A DNA stretch of 64,000 bases from Mycolicibacterium sp. CR10 (GTDB lineage: Bacteria; Actinomycetota; Actinomycetes; Mycobacteriales; Mycobacteriaceae). Shown here piece after piece: positions 55,201-61,563 of the stretch (position 1 is the first letter of the stretch; every line of letters begins with the position of its first letter). The DNA is taken from NCBI RefSeq assembly GCF_005222675.1, contig NZ_STGE01000074.1:124001-188000 (forward strand). Direction: 5' to 3'. The translations under genes were made by a program, and so were the position numbers. The notes under the pieces were generated by a model. That model worked only from the letters and a program-made list of their open reading frames with translations, was not told the origin of the DNA and did no database searches.

Positions 55201-55521
55201 CGGATGGGCGACAAGTACCCGCTCAAGGCGGGTCTGGTGACCAGCCTCGGGTTCGGCCACGTGTCGGGACTGGTCGCGCTGGTACACCCGCAGGCGTTCC
55301 TGGCGACACTCGATCCTGAACAGCGGGCGGACTACACCGCCCGGGCGCAGGAGCGGACCCTTGCCGGTCAGCACCGGTTGGCGTCGGCGATCGCCGGCGG
55401 CCGACCGATGTACGAGCGGCCTGCGGACCGTCGCTTCGACCATGACCACCCGGAGAAGGCCCAGGAGGCGGCTATGCTGCTCGATGCGGCGTCGCGGCTC
55501 GGCGAGGGCGGCGCGTACTAG
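46240..55521 (+). CDS. fas: type I fatty acid synthase (FAS-I), single polypeptide
   Basis: A 3093-residue multifunctional FAS-I. In order: acyltransferase (GHSQG, Ser157); FMN enoyl reductase (from about 425, ILLAGMTPTTVDAKIV); hotdog dehydratase (VSGDHNPIHTDRA near 1242); malonyl/palmitoyl transferase (GHSVGEY, Ser1454); acyl carrier domain with DGASSRRNQ, Ser1832 as the pantetheine site by comparison with the yeast GKST motif; ketoreductase (VVTGASKGSIA near 2145); ketosynthase (VGACATAAV, Cys2746). An Ala/Pro-rich linker precedes the ACP. It makes C16-C26 acyl-CoAs for membrane lipids and mycolic acids. acpS follows by 32 bp and would activate its ACP. The start is GTG with GGGAGA upstream. 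Confidence 0.98.
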   Translation: MTINDQHRATTSADNGSEKGQAFEPLAGSHALVDRLHAGEPYAVAFGGQGGSWLENLEELVNSAGIESEITALVGEAELLLEPLARELVVVRPIGFEPMKWVRALAADEPLPSTKDLTTAAISGPGILLTQMAAMRALKRQGLDLTGHPPVAIAGHSQGVTAVQSLKAGGARDVELLAIGQLIGAAGSLVSRRCGMVGRGDKSPMVSVTNVDPARMAELLDEFAQDVRTVLAPALSIRNGRRSVVITGTPEQLARFELYCEKITEKEEAERKNKTRGGAVFRPVFNQVQVEVGFHTPRLAAGVDLVDEWAARTGLDAQLTRELAEYIFVKPVDWVAEVEGLAAAGAKWIIDLGPSDTVTRLTAPVIRGLGMGIVPAATRAGQRSLFTVGAAPTIAPAWSSYAPAPIALPDGSVKASTKFTRLTGRSPILLAGMTPTTVDAKIVAAAANAGHWAELAGGGQVTEEIFDARIAELTQLLEPGRAVQFNSLFLDPYLWKLQVGGKRLVQKARQSGAPIDGVVVTAGIPDLEEAVELIEELYTVGITSVVFKPGTVDQIKSVIKIAAEVPDRDVIVHVEGGRAGGHHSWEDLDDLLLSTYGELRKYPNVTICVGGGIGTPERAAEYLSGDWAKAYGFPVMPVDGILVGTAAMATKEATTSPAVKQLLVETSGTDIWVGAGKAINGMASGRSQLGADIHEIDNTASRCGRLLDEVAGDADAVAERRDEIIAAMADTAKPYFGDIGDMTYLQWLQRYVELAIGDGDSTADTAAPGSSWLADTWRDRFEEMLKRTESRLHEKDFGPIESLFGASPDGAGGEALLENPFQAIAELLARYPDAETVRLHPADVPFFVTLCKKPGKPVNFVPVIDKDVRRWWRSDSLWQAHDARYTADQVCIIPGTQAVEGITRVDEPVGELLDRFEQAIIDRVLASGAQPVSVVSRRQARADVTGPLAVVLDSPDVLWAGRTAVNPVHRIGAPGEWQVNHVPGKPSATHPNTGARLELAGDGFVTLSVPLSDIWITIRFTLPSCTVDGGMPIVSVEDASTAMRSVLAIAAGADGPDSLPPVDNNVASVTVQWDPEKVADHTGVTATFGAPLAPGLTLVPDALVGLCWPAVFAAIGSALTDDGFPVVEGLLSLVHLDHAAHLLHSMPATKSELSVKATSLEATDTEVGRVVPVSVTITDADGQVLATLEERFAIRGRTGAAELGDPPRAGGAMTENATDTPRRRRRDVTVNAPVDMSAFAVVSGDHNPIHTDRAAALLAGLKTPIVHGMWLSAAAQHAVTATDGRATPPARLVGWTSRFLGMVLPGDEIEFRVDRVGIDRGAEVIEVSARVGSELVMSATAQLAAPKTVYAFPGQGIQHKGMGMEVRARSKAARKIWDTADKFTRDVLGFSVLHVVRDNPTSLIASGVHYHHPEGVLYLTQFTQVAMATVAAAQVAEMREQGAFVEDAIACGHSVGEYTALACVSGVYALEGLLEAVFHRGSKMHDIVPRDAHGRSDYRMAAIRPSQIDLDDDDVPAFIDEIAERTGEFLEIVNFNLRGSQYAIAGTVRGLEELEAEVERRREISGGKRSFILVPGIDVPFHSSVLRVGVNDFRRALQRVLPDGQDPALVVGRYIPNLVPRPFTLDRDFIQEIRDLVPAEPLDEILADYDTWRNERPEELCRRVIIELLAWQFASPVRWIETQDLLFIEEAAGGLGVERFVEIGVKSAPTVAGLATNTLKLPEYSHNTTEVLNAERDAAVLFATDTDPEPEYEDSAEDSASAAETAPAQAAPAEAAPAAPAPAAAPSGGPRPDDLGFDASDATMALIALSAKIRIDQIEALDSIESITDGASSRRNQMLVDLGSELNLGAIDGAAEADLAGLKTQVTKLARTYKPFGPVLSDAINDQLRTVFGPSGKRPAYITERVKKTWELGDGWAKHVTVEVALGTREGSSVRGGSLGGLHDGALGDAASVDKAIDAAVSAVGARRGVPVSLPSAGGAAGGVVDSAALGEFAEQVTGPDGVLASAARTILDQLGLGNAFVTPEVSADSELIDLVTAELGSDWPRLVAPAFDSRKAVLFDDRWASAREDLAKIWLMEEDDLEADWVRLAERFEGAGHVVGTQATYWQGKSLAAGLNIHASLYARAAAGAENPGKGRYSDEVAVVTGASKGSIAASVVAQLLDGGATVIATTSKLDDSRLGFYRSLYREHARFGAQLWVLPANMASYNDIDALAEWVGTEQSESLGPKSIHIKDALTPTLLFPFAAPRVGGDLSDAGSRSEMEMKVLLWAVQRLIAGLSHIGADRDIAARLHVVLPGSPNRGMFGGDGAYGESKSALDAVVSRWKAESSWAQRVSLAHALIGWTRGTGLMGHNDVIVDGVEEAGVTTYSTEEMASMLLALCDVETKVAAAQEPVKADLTGGLAEVDLDLSALAARAREEAVAGPADEPEDEGTDDHLIAALPSPPRVIAPAPPPEWADLDVDPADLVVIVGGAELGPYGSSRTRFEMEVDNELSAAGVLELAWTTGLIKWEDDPQPGWYDIESGDLVDEADLVERYHDVVVERVGIREFVGDAAIDPDHSAPLLVSVFLDKDFSFVVSSEADARAFVEFDPEHTVTRPIPDSGDWEVVRKAGTEIRVPRKTKLSRTVGAQIPTGFDPQVWGITPDMANSIDRVALWNLVATVDAFLSAGFSPTELMRWVHPSLVASTQGTGMGGLTSMQTMFHGNLLDKNKPNDILQETLPNVVAAHVIQSYVGSYGSMIHPVGACATAAVSLEEGVDKIRLGKAELVVTGGYDDLTLEAVIGFGDMAATADTEVMRSKGISDSRFSRANDRRRLGFVEAQGGGTILLARGDLAVRMGLPVLAVVAYAQSYGDGVHTSIPAPGLGALGAGRGGKESVLAKSLNKLGVGADDIAVISKHDTSTLANDPNEQELHERLADSLGRSEGAPLFVVSQKALTGHAKGGAAVFQMMGLCQILRDGVIPPNRSLDCVDDELATSGHFVWARETLRMGDKYPLKAGLVTSLGFGHVSGLVALVHPQAFLATLDPEQRADYTARAQERTLAGQHRLASAIAGGRPMYERPADRRFDHDHPEKAQEAAMLLDAASRLGEGGAY

Positions 55522-55553
55522 CGTCGACCGCACAGTGAGATAGCGTGCTGCCC

Positions 55554-55946
55554 GTGGGCATCGTCGGGATAGGCATCGATCTGGTATCCATCCCCGACTT
55601 CGCCGAACAGGTGGACCGGCCGGGCACGGTGTTCGCCGAGACGTTCACCCCGGGGGAGAGGCGCGACGCCGCCGACAAGAGTTCGTCGGCGGCGCGCCAC
55701 CTGGCGGCGCGGTGGGCGGCCAAGGAGGCCGTGATCAAGGCCTGGTCGGGGTCTCGGTTCTCGAAGCGGCCGGTGCTGCCCGAGGGGATCCATCGCGACA
55801 TCGAGGTGATCACCGACATGTGGGGCAGGCCGCGGGTGCGGCTCTCCGGCGCCATCGCCGAGCACCTCAAAGAGGTGACGATCCATTTGTCACTGACCCA
55901 CGAGGCCGATACCGCGGCCGCGGTCGCGGTGCTCGAGGAGCGCTAG
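55554..55946 (+). CDS. acpS: holo-ACP synthase (AcpS)
   Basis: A 130-residue phosphopantetheinyl transferase: GIVGIGIDLVSIPDF at the N-terminus and ARWAAKEAVIKAW in the centre, with the magnesium-binding Asp and Glu. The length equals that of M. tuberculosis AcpS when the GTG at 55554 is used; an earlier GTG at 55545 would add three residues. It transfers phosphopantetheine from CoA to the FAS-I ACP domain encoded just upstream, and probably to the FAS-II ACP. Confidence 0.96.
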   Translation: MGIVGIGIDLVSIPDFAEQVDRPGTVFAETFTPGERRDAADKSSSAARHLAARWAAKEAVIKAWSGSRFSKRPVLPEGIHRDIEVITDMWGRPRVRLSGAIAEHLKEVTIHLSLTHEADTAAAVAVLEER

Positions 55947-56043
55947 CGCTTCCGGCGAGTTCACGAGTCTGCGCGCCGACCCGCCGCTTCGGCTGGCAGT
56001 GCGCGCAAGCTCGCGGTGATCCACACCAACTACCGTGTCGATC

Positions 56044-57378
56044 ATGAGTGATTTGATCGCCGGCGTCCGCGACGTGCTGCCATCGGTACGCGCCGACCTG
56101 GAGGACCTCGTTCGCATCGAGTCGGTGTGGGCCGATCCTGATCGCAGGCCAGAGGTTCAGCGCAGCGCCGAGGCGGTGTCGAAGCTGTTGTCGGAGGCCG
56201 GGTTCGATGATGTGCGGATCGTTGCCGAAGGCGGCGCGCCTGCCGTCATCGCCCGCCACCCCGCACCCCCGGGAGCGCCGACGGTCCTGCTGTACGCGCA
56301 CCACGACGTGCAGCCCGAAGGGGACCGCAAACAATGGCAGTCGCCTCCGTTCGAGCCGACCGAGCGCGACGGGCGGCTCTACGGACGGGGTACCGCTGAC
56401 GACAAGGCAGGTATCGCAACGCATCTGGCTGCGTTCAGGGCGCACGGGGGTAGGCCGCCGGTCGGTGTGACGGTCTTCGTCGAGGGCGAAGAGGAGTCGG
56501 GCTCCCCGTCGTTGTCACGACTGTTGTTGGCGCACCACGACCTACTCGCCGCCGACGTCATCGTCATCGCCGACTCGGACAATTGGAGCACCGAGATCCC
56601 GTCGCTCACCGTCTCGCTGCGCGGACTTGCAGACTGTGTCGTGGAGGTCGCCACCCTCGACCATGGTCTGCATTCTGGGATGTGGGGTGGCGTCGTACCT
56701 GACGCGCTGTCCGTTCTGGTCCGCCTGCTGGCCGGCCTGCACGACGATGACGGCAACGTCGCGGTCGCCGGCCTGCATGAAGCAACCGCTGCCGATGTCG
56801 ACTACACCCCGGAGCGGGTGCGCGCGGACAGCGGCCTGCTCGACGGCGTATGCGAGATCGGTTCCGGGTCGGTGGCGCAACGACTCTGGGCCAAGCCGGC
56901 GATCACGGTCATCGGCATCGACGCCACGCCGATCGCGCAGGCGTCGAACACCCTGATCCCTCGGGCGCGCGCCAAGGTCAGCATGCGCGTGGCACCCGGT
57001 GGCGACGCCGCTGAGCACCTCGCCGCGCTGACCCGTCATCTCGAGCAACACGCGCCCTGGGGTGCCCAGGTGACCGTCATTCCCGGTGACGTTGGACAGC
57101 CGTATGCCATCGATGCCTCCGGCCCTGTCTACGACGCGGCACGGGTGGCCTTTCGTGAGGCGTGGGGTCACGACGCAGTCGACACCGGCGTCGGCGGATC
57201 CATCCCGTTCATCGCGGCGTTCGCCGCGGCGTTTCCCGAGGCCAAGATTCTCGTGACCGGGGTCGAAGACCCGGACACGCAGGCGCACAGCATCAACGAG
57301 AGCCTGCACCTGGGTGTGCTGGAACGCGCCGCGACTGCCGAGGCCCTGCTGTTGGGCCTGCTCGGAAGCCGGGGTTAG
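56044..57378 (+). CDS. M20 family metallopeptidase/dipeptidase
   Basis: A 444-residue M20 peptidase: AHHDVQP (metal His and Asp), GRGTADDKAG, EGEEESGS and a final INESLH, giving the usual two-zinc site. The dimerisation insert covers about residues 200-310. It corresponds by position to Rv2522c. ATG at 56044 is chosen; a GTG nine bases upstream is possible. It is convergent with bcp, one base apart. Confidence 0.93.
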   Translation: MSDLIAGVRDVLPSVRADLEDLVRIESVWADPDRRPEVQRSAEAVSKLLSEAGFDDVRIVAEGGAPAVIARHPAPPGAPTVLLYAHHDVQPEGDRKQWQSPPFEPTERDGRLYGRGTADDKAGIATHLAAFRAHGGRPPVGVTVFVEGEEESGSPSLSRLLLAHHDLLAADVIVIADSDNWSTEIPSLTVSLRGLADCVVEVATLDHGLHSGMWGGVVPDALSVLVRLLAGLHDDDGNVAVAGLHEATAADVDYTPERVRADSGLLDGVCEIGSGSVAQRLWAKPAITVIGIDATPIAQASNTLIPRARAKVSMRVAPGGDAAEHLAALTRHLEQHAPWGAQVTVIPGDVGQPYAIDASGPVYDAARVAFREAWGHDAVDTGVGGSIPFIAAFAAAFPEAKILVTGVEDPDTQAHSINESLHLGVLERAATAEALLLGLLGSRG

Positions 57379-57379
57379 C

Positions 57380-57853
57380 TCAGACCGACAGATCGCGTCG
57401 CAGTTTGGCGACGTGGCCGGTAGCGCGAATGTTGTACTGCGCCACCGCGATCTTGCCCTTCTCGTCCACCACGAACGTCGAGCGGATCACGCCCTGCACG
57501 GTCTTGCCGTACATGGTCTTCTCGCCGAAGGCACCCCACGCCTCGAGGACCTTGCGGTCGGGGTCAGACAGCAGCGGGAACGACAGCTTCTCCGCATCGC
57601 GGAACTTCGCGAGCTTCTCCGGCTTGTCGGGCGAGATGCCCACGACATCGAGGCCCGCCGCGTTCAGGTCGCCGAGGCTGTCCCGGAAGTCACAGGCCTC
57701 CTTCGTGCAGCCCGGCGTGGCCGCGGCCGGATAGAAGTACACGATGACCTTGCGCCCTTGGTAATCCGAGAGCTTGACGGTTTTACCGTCGGCGTCGGCA
57801 AGGCTGAATGCGGGCGCTTTGTCGCCCACCTCGAGTCGGGGAGTCTGCGGCAT
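57380..57853 (-). CDS. bcp: thioredoxin-dependent thiol peroxidase (Bcp/PrxQ)
   Basis: A 157-residue peroxiredoxin Q. TPGCTKEAC gives the peroxidatic Cys49 and the resolving Cys54 at the five-residue spacing of E. coli-type Bcp. The start MPQTPRLEVGDKAPAFSL at 57853 is the usual one. It reduces lipid and hydrogen peroxides with thioredoxin. Position matches Rv2521. Confidence 0.95.
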   Translation of the reverse strand: MPQTPRLEVGDKAPAFSLADADGKTVKLSDYQGRKVIVYFYPAAATPGCTKEACDFRDSLGDLNAAGLDVVGISPDKPEKLAKFRDAEKLSFPLLSDPDRKVLEAWGAFGEKTMYGKTVQGVIRSTFVVDEKGKIAVAQYNIRATGHVAKLRRDLSV

Positions 57854-58013
57854 GGGCGTTGTTCCTCTGATCGATCCGTCGACCGGGGCGCTGCGGTGCG
57901 CGCCGGCTGATCTAGGGTAGTGCGGCAGGGCACTCCGGCAGTTCGGAGGGGCCGAGTGCACGAGGTCGTCAAGTGGCGGCGACGAACTGGGCGTTGAGGC
58001 AGCGGAGGCAGAT

Positions 58014-58241
58014 GTGGCGGACCGGGATCCCGACACCATCAAGGGCGAGATCGACGCGGCGCGGGATCAGTTGGCGTTGACAGTCGACTCGCTGGCGGCC
58101 CGGGCGAACCCCCGCAGGGTCGCTGACGACCTCAAGGCGGGCGTGTTGCGTGTGGTCAAGAAGCCACCGGTGGCGATCTCGCTGGCCGGGGTCGGTGCGC
58201 TTCTGATCGTGCTCACGGTGCGCAAACTGCGAAACCCCTGA
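58014..58241 (+). CDS. DUF3618 small membrane protein
   Basis: A 75-residue protein: the N-terminal helix DPDTIKGEIDAARDQLALTVDSLAARANPRRVADDLK is the DUF3618 pattern, followed by one membrane segment (VAISLAGVGALLIVLTV) and a short basic tail. Start GTG at 58014. It corresponds to Rv2520c. Function unknown. Confidence 0.9.
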   Translation: MADRDPDTIKGEIDAARDQLALTVDSLAARANPRRVADDLKAGVLRVVKKPPVAISLAGVGALLIVLTVRKLRNP

Positions 58242-58250
58242 CGGGCGGCG

Positions 58251-58421
58251 TCAGCGTCGGCGGCCCGACCGGAGCCACTTCGGGAGCGAGAAGCCGGGCG
58301 GATTCGCCACGCGACCGAGCCGGTTGCATGAGTACACCGCCACCGGTCCCTGCGCAGCTACTCCCAGGGTCGAGTCATCGCCAGTCGGACCGGATGTCAC
58401 CGAATCTCCCAGGCTCGACAT
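58251..58421 (-). CDS. possible small protein, 56 residues
   Basis: A short frame on the minus strand with GAGGAA before an ATG at 58421. The product starts MSSLGDSVTSGPTGDD and ends FSLPKWLRSGRRR with a basic tail. The basic ending, RBS and absence of other genes in the gap support it weakly. I do not recognise it. It may also be chance in GC-rich DNA. Confidence 0.35.
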   Translation of the reverse strand: MSSLGDSVTSGPTGDDSTLGVAAQGPVAVYSCNRLGRVANPPGFSLPKWLRSGRRR

Positions 58422-58781
58422 CAGCAAATTCCTCGATTCGTGCTGTTCGGCCCGTTTCACGCGGCCTATGTACGTACCAGCTAACTGCAATCTAGCATCA
58501 TCTGGTGCTTTTACCCAGCGCAACGGGTGTTCAACTCACAATTCCGGCAATAACCGTTACCGATTGTTAGTACTCGACCCTGTTGACGCCAGCGCACCGA
58601 TGTGACTTCTAGCACATCTGGAGCGTCATCGCTGTCGAATGCGACGTTATTTTTCACAATCGTAAATTAGCTACAGCGTCGCACTCGCCGTGAGGCCTAC
58701 GGCGACGGGGTGCCCGCAGGCATCGCGGATGCGTCGGTCCTCTACGCTGGCGCTGTCCACGACGAGCAAAGGAGACGCGCG
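58422..58781. other. intergenic stretch, little recognised
   Basis: This 360-bp gap has no convincing gene. It contains GATGTG-N8-CACATC (58599-58618), a weak hairpin, and an AT-rich run near 58650-58675 that could be a promoter for the gene at 58782, which has AAAGGAGA before its ATG. Confidence 0.5.
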
Positions 58782-59153
58782 ATGGCGTGGTTTCTCGCCC
58801 TGCAAGGCCCGGCGCAACCCAGTCATCAGTCCTCGGTATACGAGCTTCAGGACTCGACCGACATCGACGGGCTCGCTCAGGAACTCGTCAGCGCGGTGAC
58901 GCTGGACCGGGTGGTGGCGATTCCGGCGATGCTCCCGCAGAGCACGCGCAAACGGCAGAAGGTCACCCTCTACGTGCGGCCTGCCGCGTGGGGGATGTGG
59001 ACGTTCTACGAGTTGTCTGACGAGGATCGGCGTCAACTGATGCAGAGCAACCCGCTGTTCAATGCCATGCAGCAACACCAGCGCGAACATGCACAGGGTG
59101 GTGTCGCGGCGGCGAATCCCTTGCTGGGTCAGCCCGGGCCGGGAGCCCGCTGA
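58782..59153 (+). CDS. conserved mycobacterial protein of unknown function
   Basis: A 123-residue soluble protein: MAWFLALQGPAQPSHQSSVYELQ, a helical N-terminus, then RQKVTLYVRPAAWGMWTFYEL and a Gln/Gly-rich C-terminus with HQREHAQGG. No signal or membrane segment. AAAGGAGA lies 8 bases upstream of the ATG. I do not recognise its role. It is next to the tRNA-Lys gene. Confidence 0.78.
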   Translation: MAWFLALQGPAQPSHQSSVYELQDSTDIDGLAQELVSAVTLDRVVAIPAMLPQSTRKRQKVTLYVRPAAWGMWTFYELSDEDRRQLMQSNPLFNAMQQHQREHAQGGVAAANPLLGQPGPGAR

Positions 59154-59189
59154 CGCCGGCGGACTCGGCGGGAAATCTCTCAAGCGTGG

Positions 59190-59262
<73 letters not shown>

Positions 59263-59424
59263 GCGTGTGAGACAATAACAGGCCCGTCGGCACAGTAAGA
59301 AATCACCACGTCCGCGCGGTATCGGGAAGCGACGTCGTGGTTGTACACCCGCTGAAAATTGACCGTAGACTCGCTGTCAAAGAGTCGTCGGTCGAACAAT
59401 ATTTCATACGAGGTGAGCACAGTT

Positions 59425-60645
59425 ATGGGCCAGGTCAACACGCGGATCCCGGTGCGGCAGCGCCGGGGCTGGTTGATGGCTGTCGTGATGGTTCCCGCGA
59501 TTGCCTTTGCGCTGACCGCATGCGGTGGTACATCTGAACCGCCTCAGGCGCAGGTGATCACCGACAAAGGCACTCCGTTCGGCGACCTGCTGGTACCCAA
59601 GCTCTCGTCCTCGGTCGAGGACGGCGCGGTGGGGGTCAGCGTCGAATCGCCCGTCACGGTCAGCGCCGAGGACGGCGTCCTCGGCCCGGTGACGATGGTC
59701 AACGACGATGGGAAAGCGGTCTCCGGAGAACTCTCCAAGGACGGCCTGACGTGGGAGACCACCGAGCCGCTCGGCTACAACAAGCGCTACACGCTGACCG
59801 CGGAGTCGCTTGGTCTGGGCGGTGCGACCAGCCGGCAGATGACGTTTGAGACGCACTCGCCGGAGAACCTCACCATGCCGTACGTGGTGCCCAGCGACGG
59901 TGAGGTCGTCGGCATCGGCCAGCCGGTGGCCGTCCAGTTCGATGAGAACATCCCGAACCGGCTCGCGGCGCAGCGCGCTATCACCGTCAAGGCCGACCCG
60001 CCTGTCGAGGGCGCCTTCTACTGGTTGAGCAATCGCGAAGTGCGTTGGCGGCCAGCCGAATACTGGAAGCCGGGCACCAAGGTGTCGGTGGAGGTCAACG
60101 CCTACGGCGTGGACCTCGGAGACGGTCTGTTCGGCCAGGAGAACGTCAGCACGAACTTCACGATCGGCGACGAGGTGATCACCTCCATCGACGACAGCAC
60201 GAAGACGTTGACCGTTCGCCGCAACGGTGAGGTCGTCAAGAGCATGCCGGTGTCGATGGGCAAGAACAGCACCCCGACCAACAATGGCACCTACATCGTC
60301 GGTGACCGCCGGGCGGAGATGGTGATGGACTCGTCGACGTACGGCGTGCCGACCAATTCGCCCAACGGCTATCGCACCGAGGTCGACTGGGCCACCCAGA
60401 TCTCCTACAGCGGGATCTACGTCCACGCCGCACCCTGGTCGGTCGGCAGTCAGGGCTACAGCAACGTGAGCCACGGCTGCATCAACGTCAGCAATAGCAA
60501 CGGCCAGTGGTTCTACGACAACTCCAAACGGGGCGACATCGTCGAGATCGTCAACACCGTGGGTTCGACATTGCCCGGCACCGATGGACTGGGTGACTGG
60601 AACATCCCGTGGGAGCAGTGGAAAGCGGGCAACGCCAACATCTGA
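59425..60645 (+). CDS. lppS: L,D-transpeptidase lipoprotein (LppS/LdtMt2 type)
   Basis: A 406-residue lipoprotein: signal with lipobox LTAC (Cys33), two Ig-like domains in the middle (about 55-150 and 150-250), and a YkuD catalytic domain with SHGCINVSNSNGQW, nucleophile Cys352. It joins 3-3 crosslinks in peptidoglycan, using tetrapeptide donors, and is inhibited by carbapenems in the M. tuberculosis orthologue Rv2518c. ATG at 59425, with GAGGTGA upstream. A terminator hairpin pair follows. Confidence 0.95.
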   Translation: MGQVNTRIPVRQRRGWLMAVVMVPAIAFALTACGGTSEPPQAQVITDKGTPFGDLLVPKLSSSVEDGAVGVSVESPVTVSAEDGVLGPVTMVNDDGKAVSGELSKDGLTWETTEPLGYNKRYTLTAESLGLGGATSRQMTFETHSPENLTMPYVVPSDGEVVGIGQPVAVQFDENIPNRLAAQRAITVKADPPVEGAFYWLSNREVRWRPAEYWKPGTKVSVEVNAYGVDLGDGLFGQENVSTNFTIGDEVITSIDDSTKTLTVRRNGEVVKSMPVSMGKNSTPTNNGTYIVGDRRAEMVMDSSTYGVPTNSPNGYRTEVDWATQISYSGIYVHAAPWSVGSQGYSNVSHGCINVSNSNGQWFYDNSKRGDIVEIVNTVGSTLPGTDGLGDWNIPWEQWKAGNANI

Positions 60646-60651
60646 CGGCTC

Positions 60652-60675
60652 CACCGGCGCCCCCGCGCGCCGGTG
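60652..60675. terminator. first hairpin after L,D-transpeptidase
   Basis: CACCGGCGC and GCGCCGGTG form a perfect 9-bp stem with a 6-base loop, 6 bp after the stop. It is followed by a stronger hairpin at 60694. Confidence 0.55.
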
Positions 60676-60693
60676 ATCAACGCGCAGACGCAG

Positions 60694-60723
60694 AAACGCC
60701 GCCTACCGAAGTAGGCGGCGTTT
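60694..60723. terminator. bidirectional intrinsic terminator
   Basis: AAACGCCGCCTA and TAGGCGGCGTTT form a perfect 12-bp stem with a 6-base loop. The stem begins with AAA and ends with TTT, so it can end transcripts of the L,D-transpeptidase (plus) and of tRNA-His (minus). Confidence 0.85.
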
Positions 60724-60733
60724 CCCGTTACCG

Positions 60734-60807
60734 GGTGGCTGACGGGACTCGAACCCGCGACAGCCAGGATCACAACCTGGTGCTCTACCAACTGAACTAC
60801 AGCCACC
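60734..60807 (-). tRNA. tRNA-His (GTG)
   Basis: The minus strand reads GGTGGCTGTAGTTCAGTTGG..., with anticodon stem CCAGG/CCTGG and loop TTGTGAT, anticodon GTG (His). The extra G at position -1 pairs with C73, the tRNA-His hallmark. CCA is not fully encoded. Confidence 0.95.
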
Positions 60808-60834
60808 ATCGCCGCTTGCGCGGCGTGCACGATC

Positions 60835-61482
60835 TTAACCGGTGGAACCCTCCGCGGCCGAATTGTTTGCCTGGGCGCCGTGGGCGGGCGGCCCGAGTTC
60901 GGAGGCGATCGCCGCGATATCGCTGGTCGACGGACCGGGAGGCACCACGAACGCGGTCTGCCGGTAGTAGCGCAACTCACGAATCGACTCGTGGATGTCG
61001 GCGAGAGCGCGGTGGGCGAGACCCTTCTCCGGTTGACCGAAGTAGATCCGCGGATACCAGCGGCGGCACAACTCCTTGATTGAGCTCACGTCGATCATCC
61101 GGTAGTGCAGGTAGTTGTCGAGTGTGGGCATATCCCGCGCGATGAACCCGCGGTCCGTGGCGATCGAGTTGCCGGCCAGCGGCGCGGTCTTGGCCTGCGG
61201 AACGTGGGTGCGGACGTAGTCCAGCACCATCGCCTCGGCGGTGGCCACGTCGGTGGTCGAGGCGCGCACCTCGTTGATCAAGCCGGACTTCGTGTGCATC
61301 TGCGTCACGACCTCGACCATCGACGACATCGCATCATCGCCGGCATGAATGACCACGTCGAGGCCATCGCCGAGGATGTTGAGCTCCGAGTCGGTCACCA
61401 GAACCGCGATTTCGATGAGGAGGTCGGACTTGAGATCCAGTCCCGTCATTTCGCAGTCGATCCACACAAGTTCGTCACGCAC
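60835..61482 (-). CDS. orn: oligoribonuclease
   Basis: A 215-residue DEDDh exonuclease: WIDCEMTGLD (first Asp-Glu), GNSIATDRGF, and HRALADIHESIRELRYYR. It degrades short RNAs left by other RNases and linear dinucleotides. GTG at 61482 gives the same length as the M. tuberculosis protein; a GTG at 61491 would add three residues. No RBS is visible, so the message may be leaderless. It follows tRNA-His by 28 bp. Confidence 0.95.
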   Translation of the reverse strand: MRDELVWIDCEMTGLDLKSDLLIEIAVLVTDSELNILGDGLDVVIHAGDDAMSSMVEVVTQMHTKSGLINEVRASTTDVATAEAMVLDYVRTHVPQAKTAPLAGNSIATDRGFIARDMPTLDNYLHYRMIDVSSIKELCRRWYPRIYFGQPEKGLAHRALADIHESIRELRYYRQTAFVVPPGPSTSDIAAIASELGPPAHGAQANNSAAEGSTG

Positions 61483-61563
61483 AGCGCTCACAGTAAGCCC
61501 CGCGGCCCCGACAGGCTGTCCACACCCACCTACTCGAGTCGGTGCCCAAGTAGGGTTCGATCC

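Noticed and set aside
58599..58618. GATGTG-N8-CACATC as a terminator
   Set aside because: A 6-bp stem with an 8-base loop is weak; noted only inside the intergenic entry.
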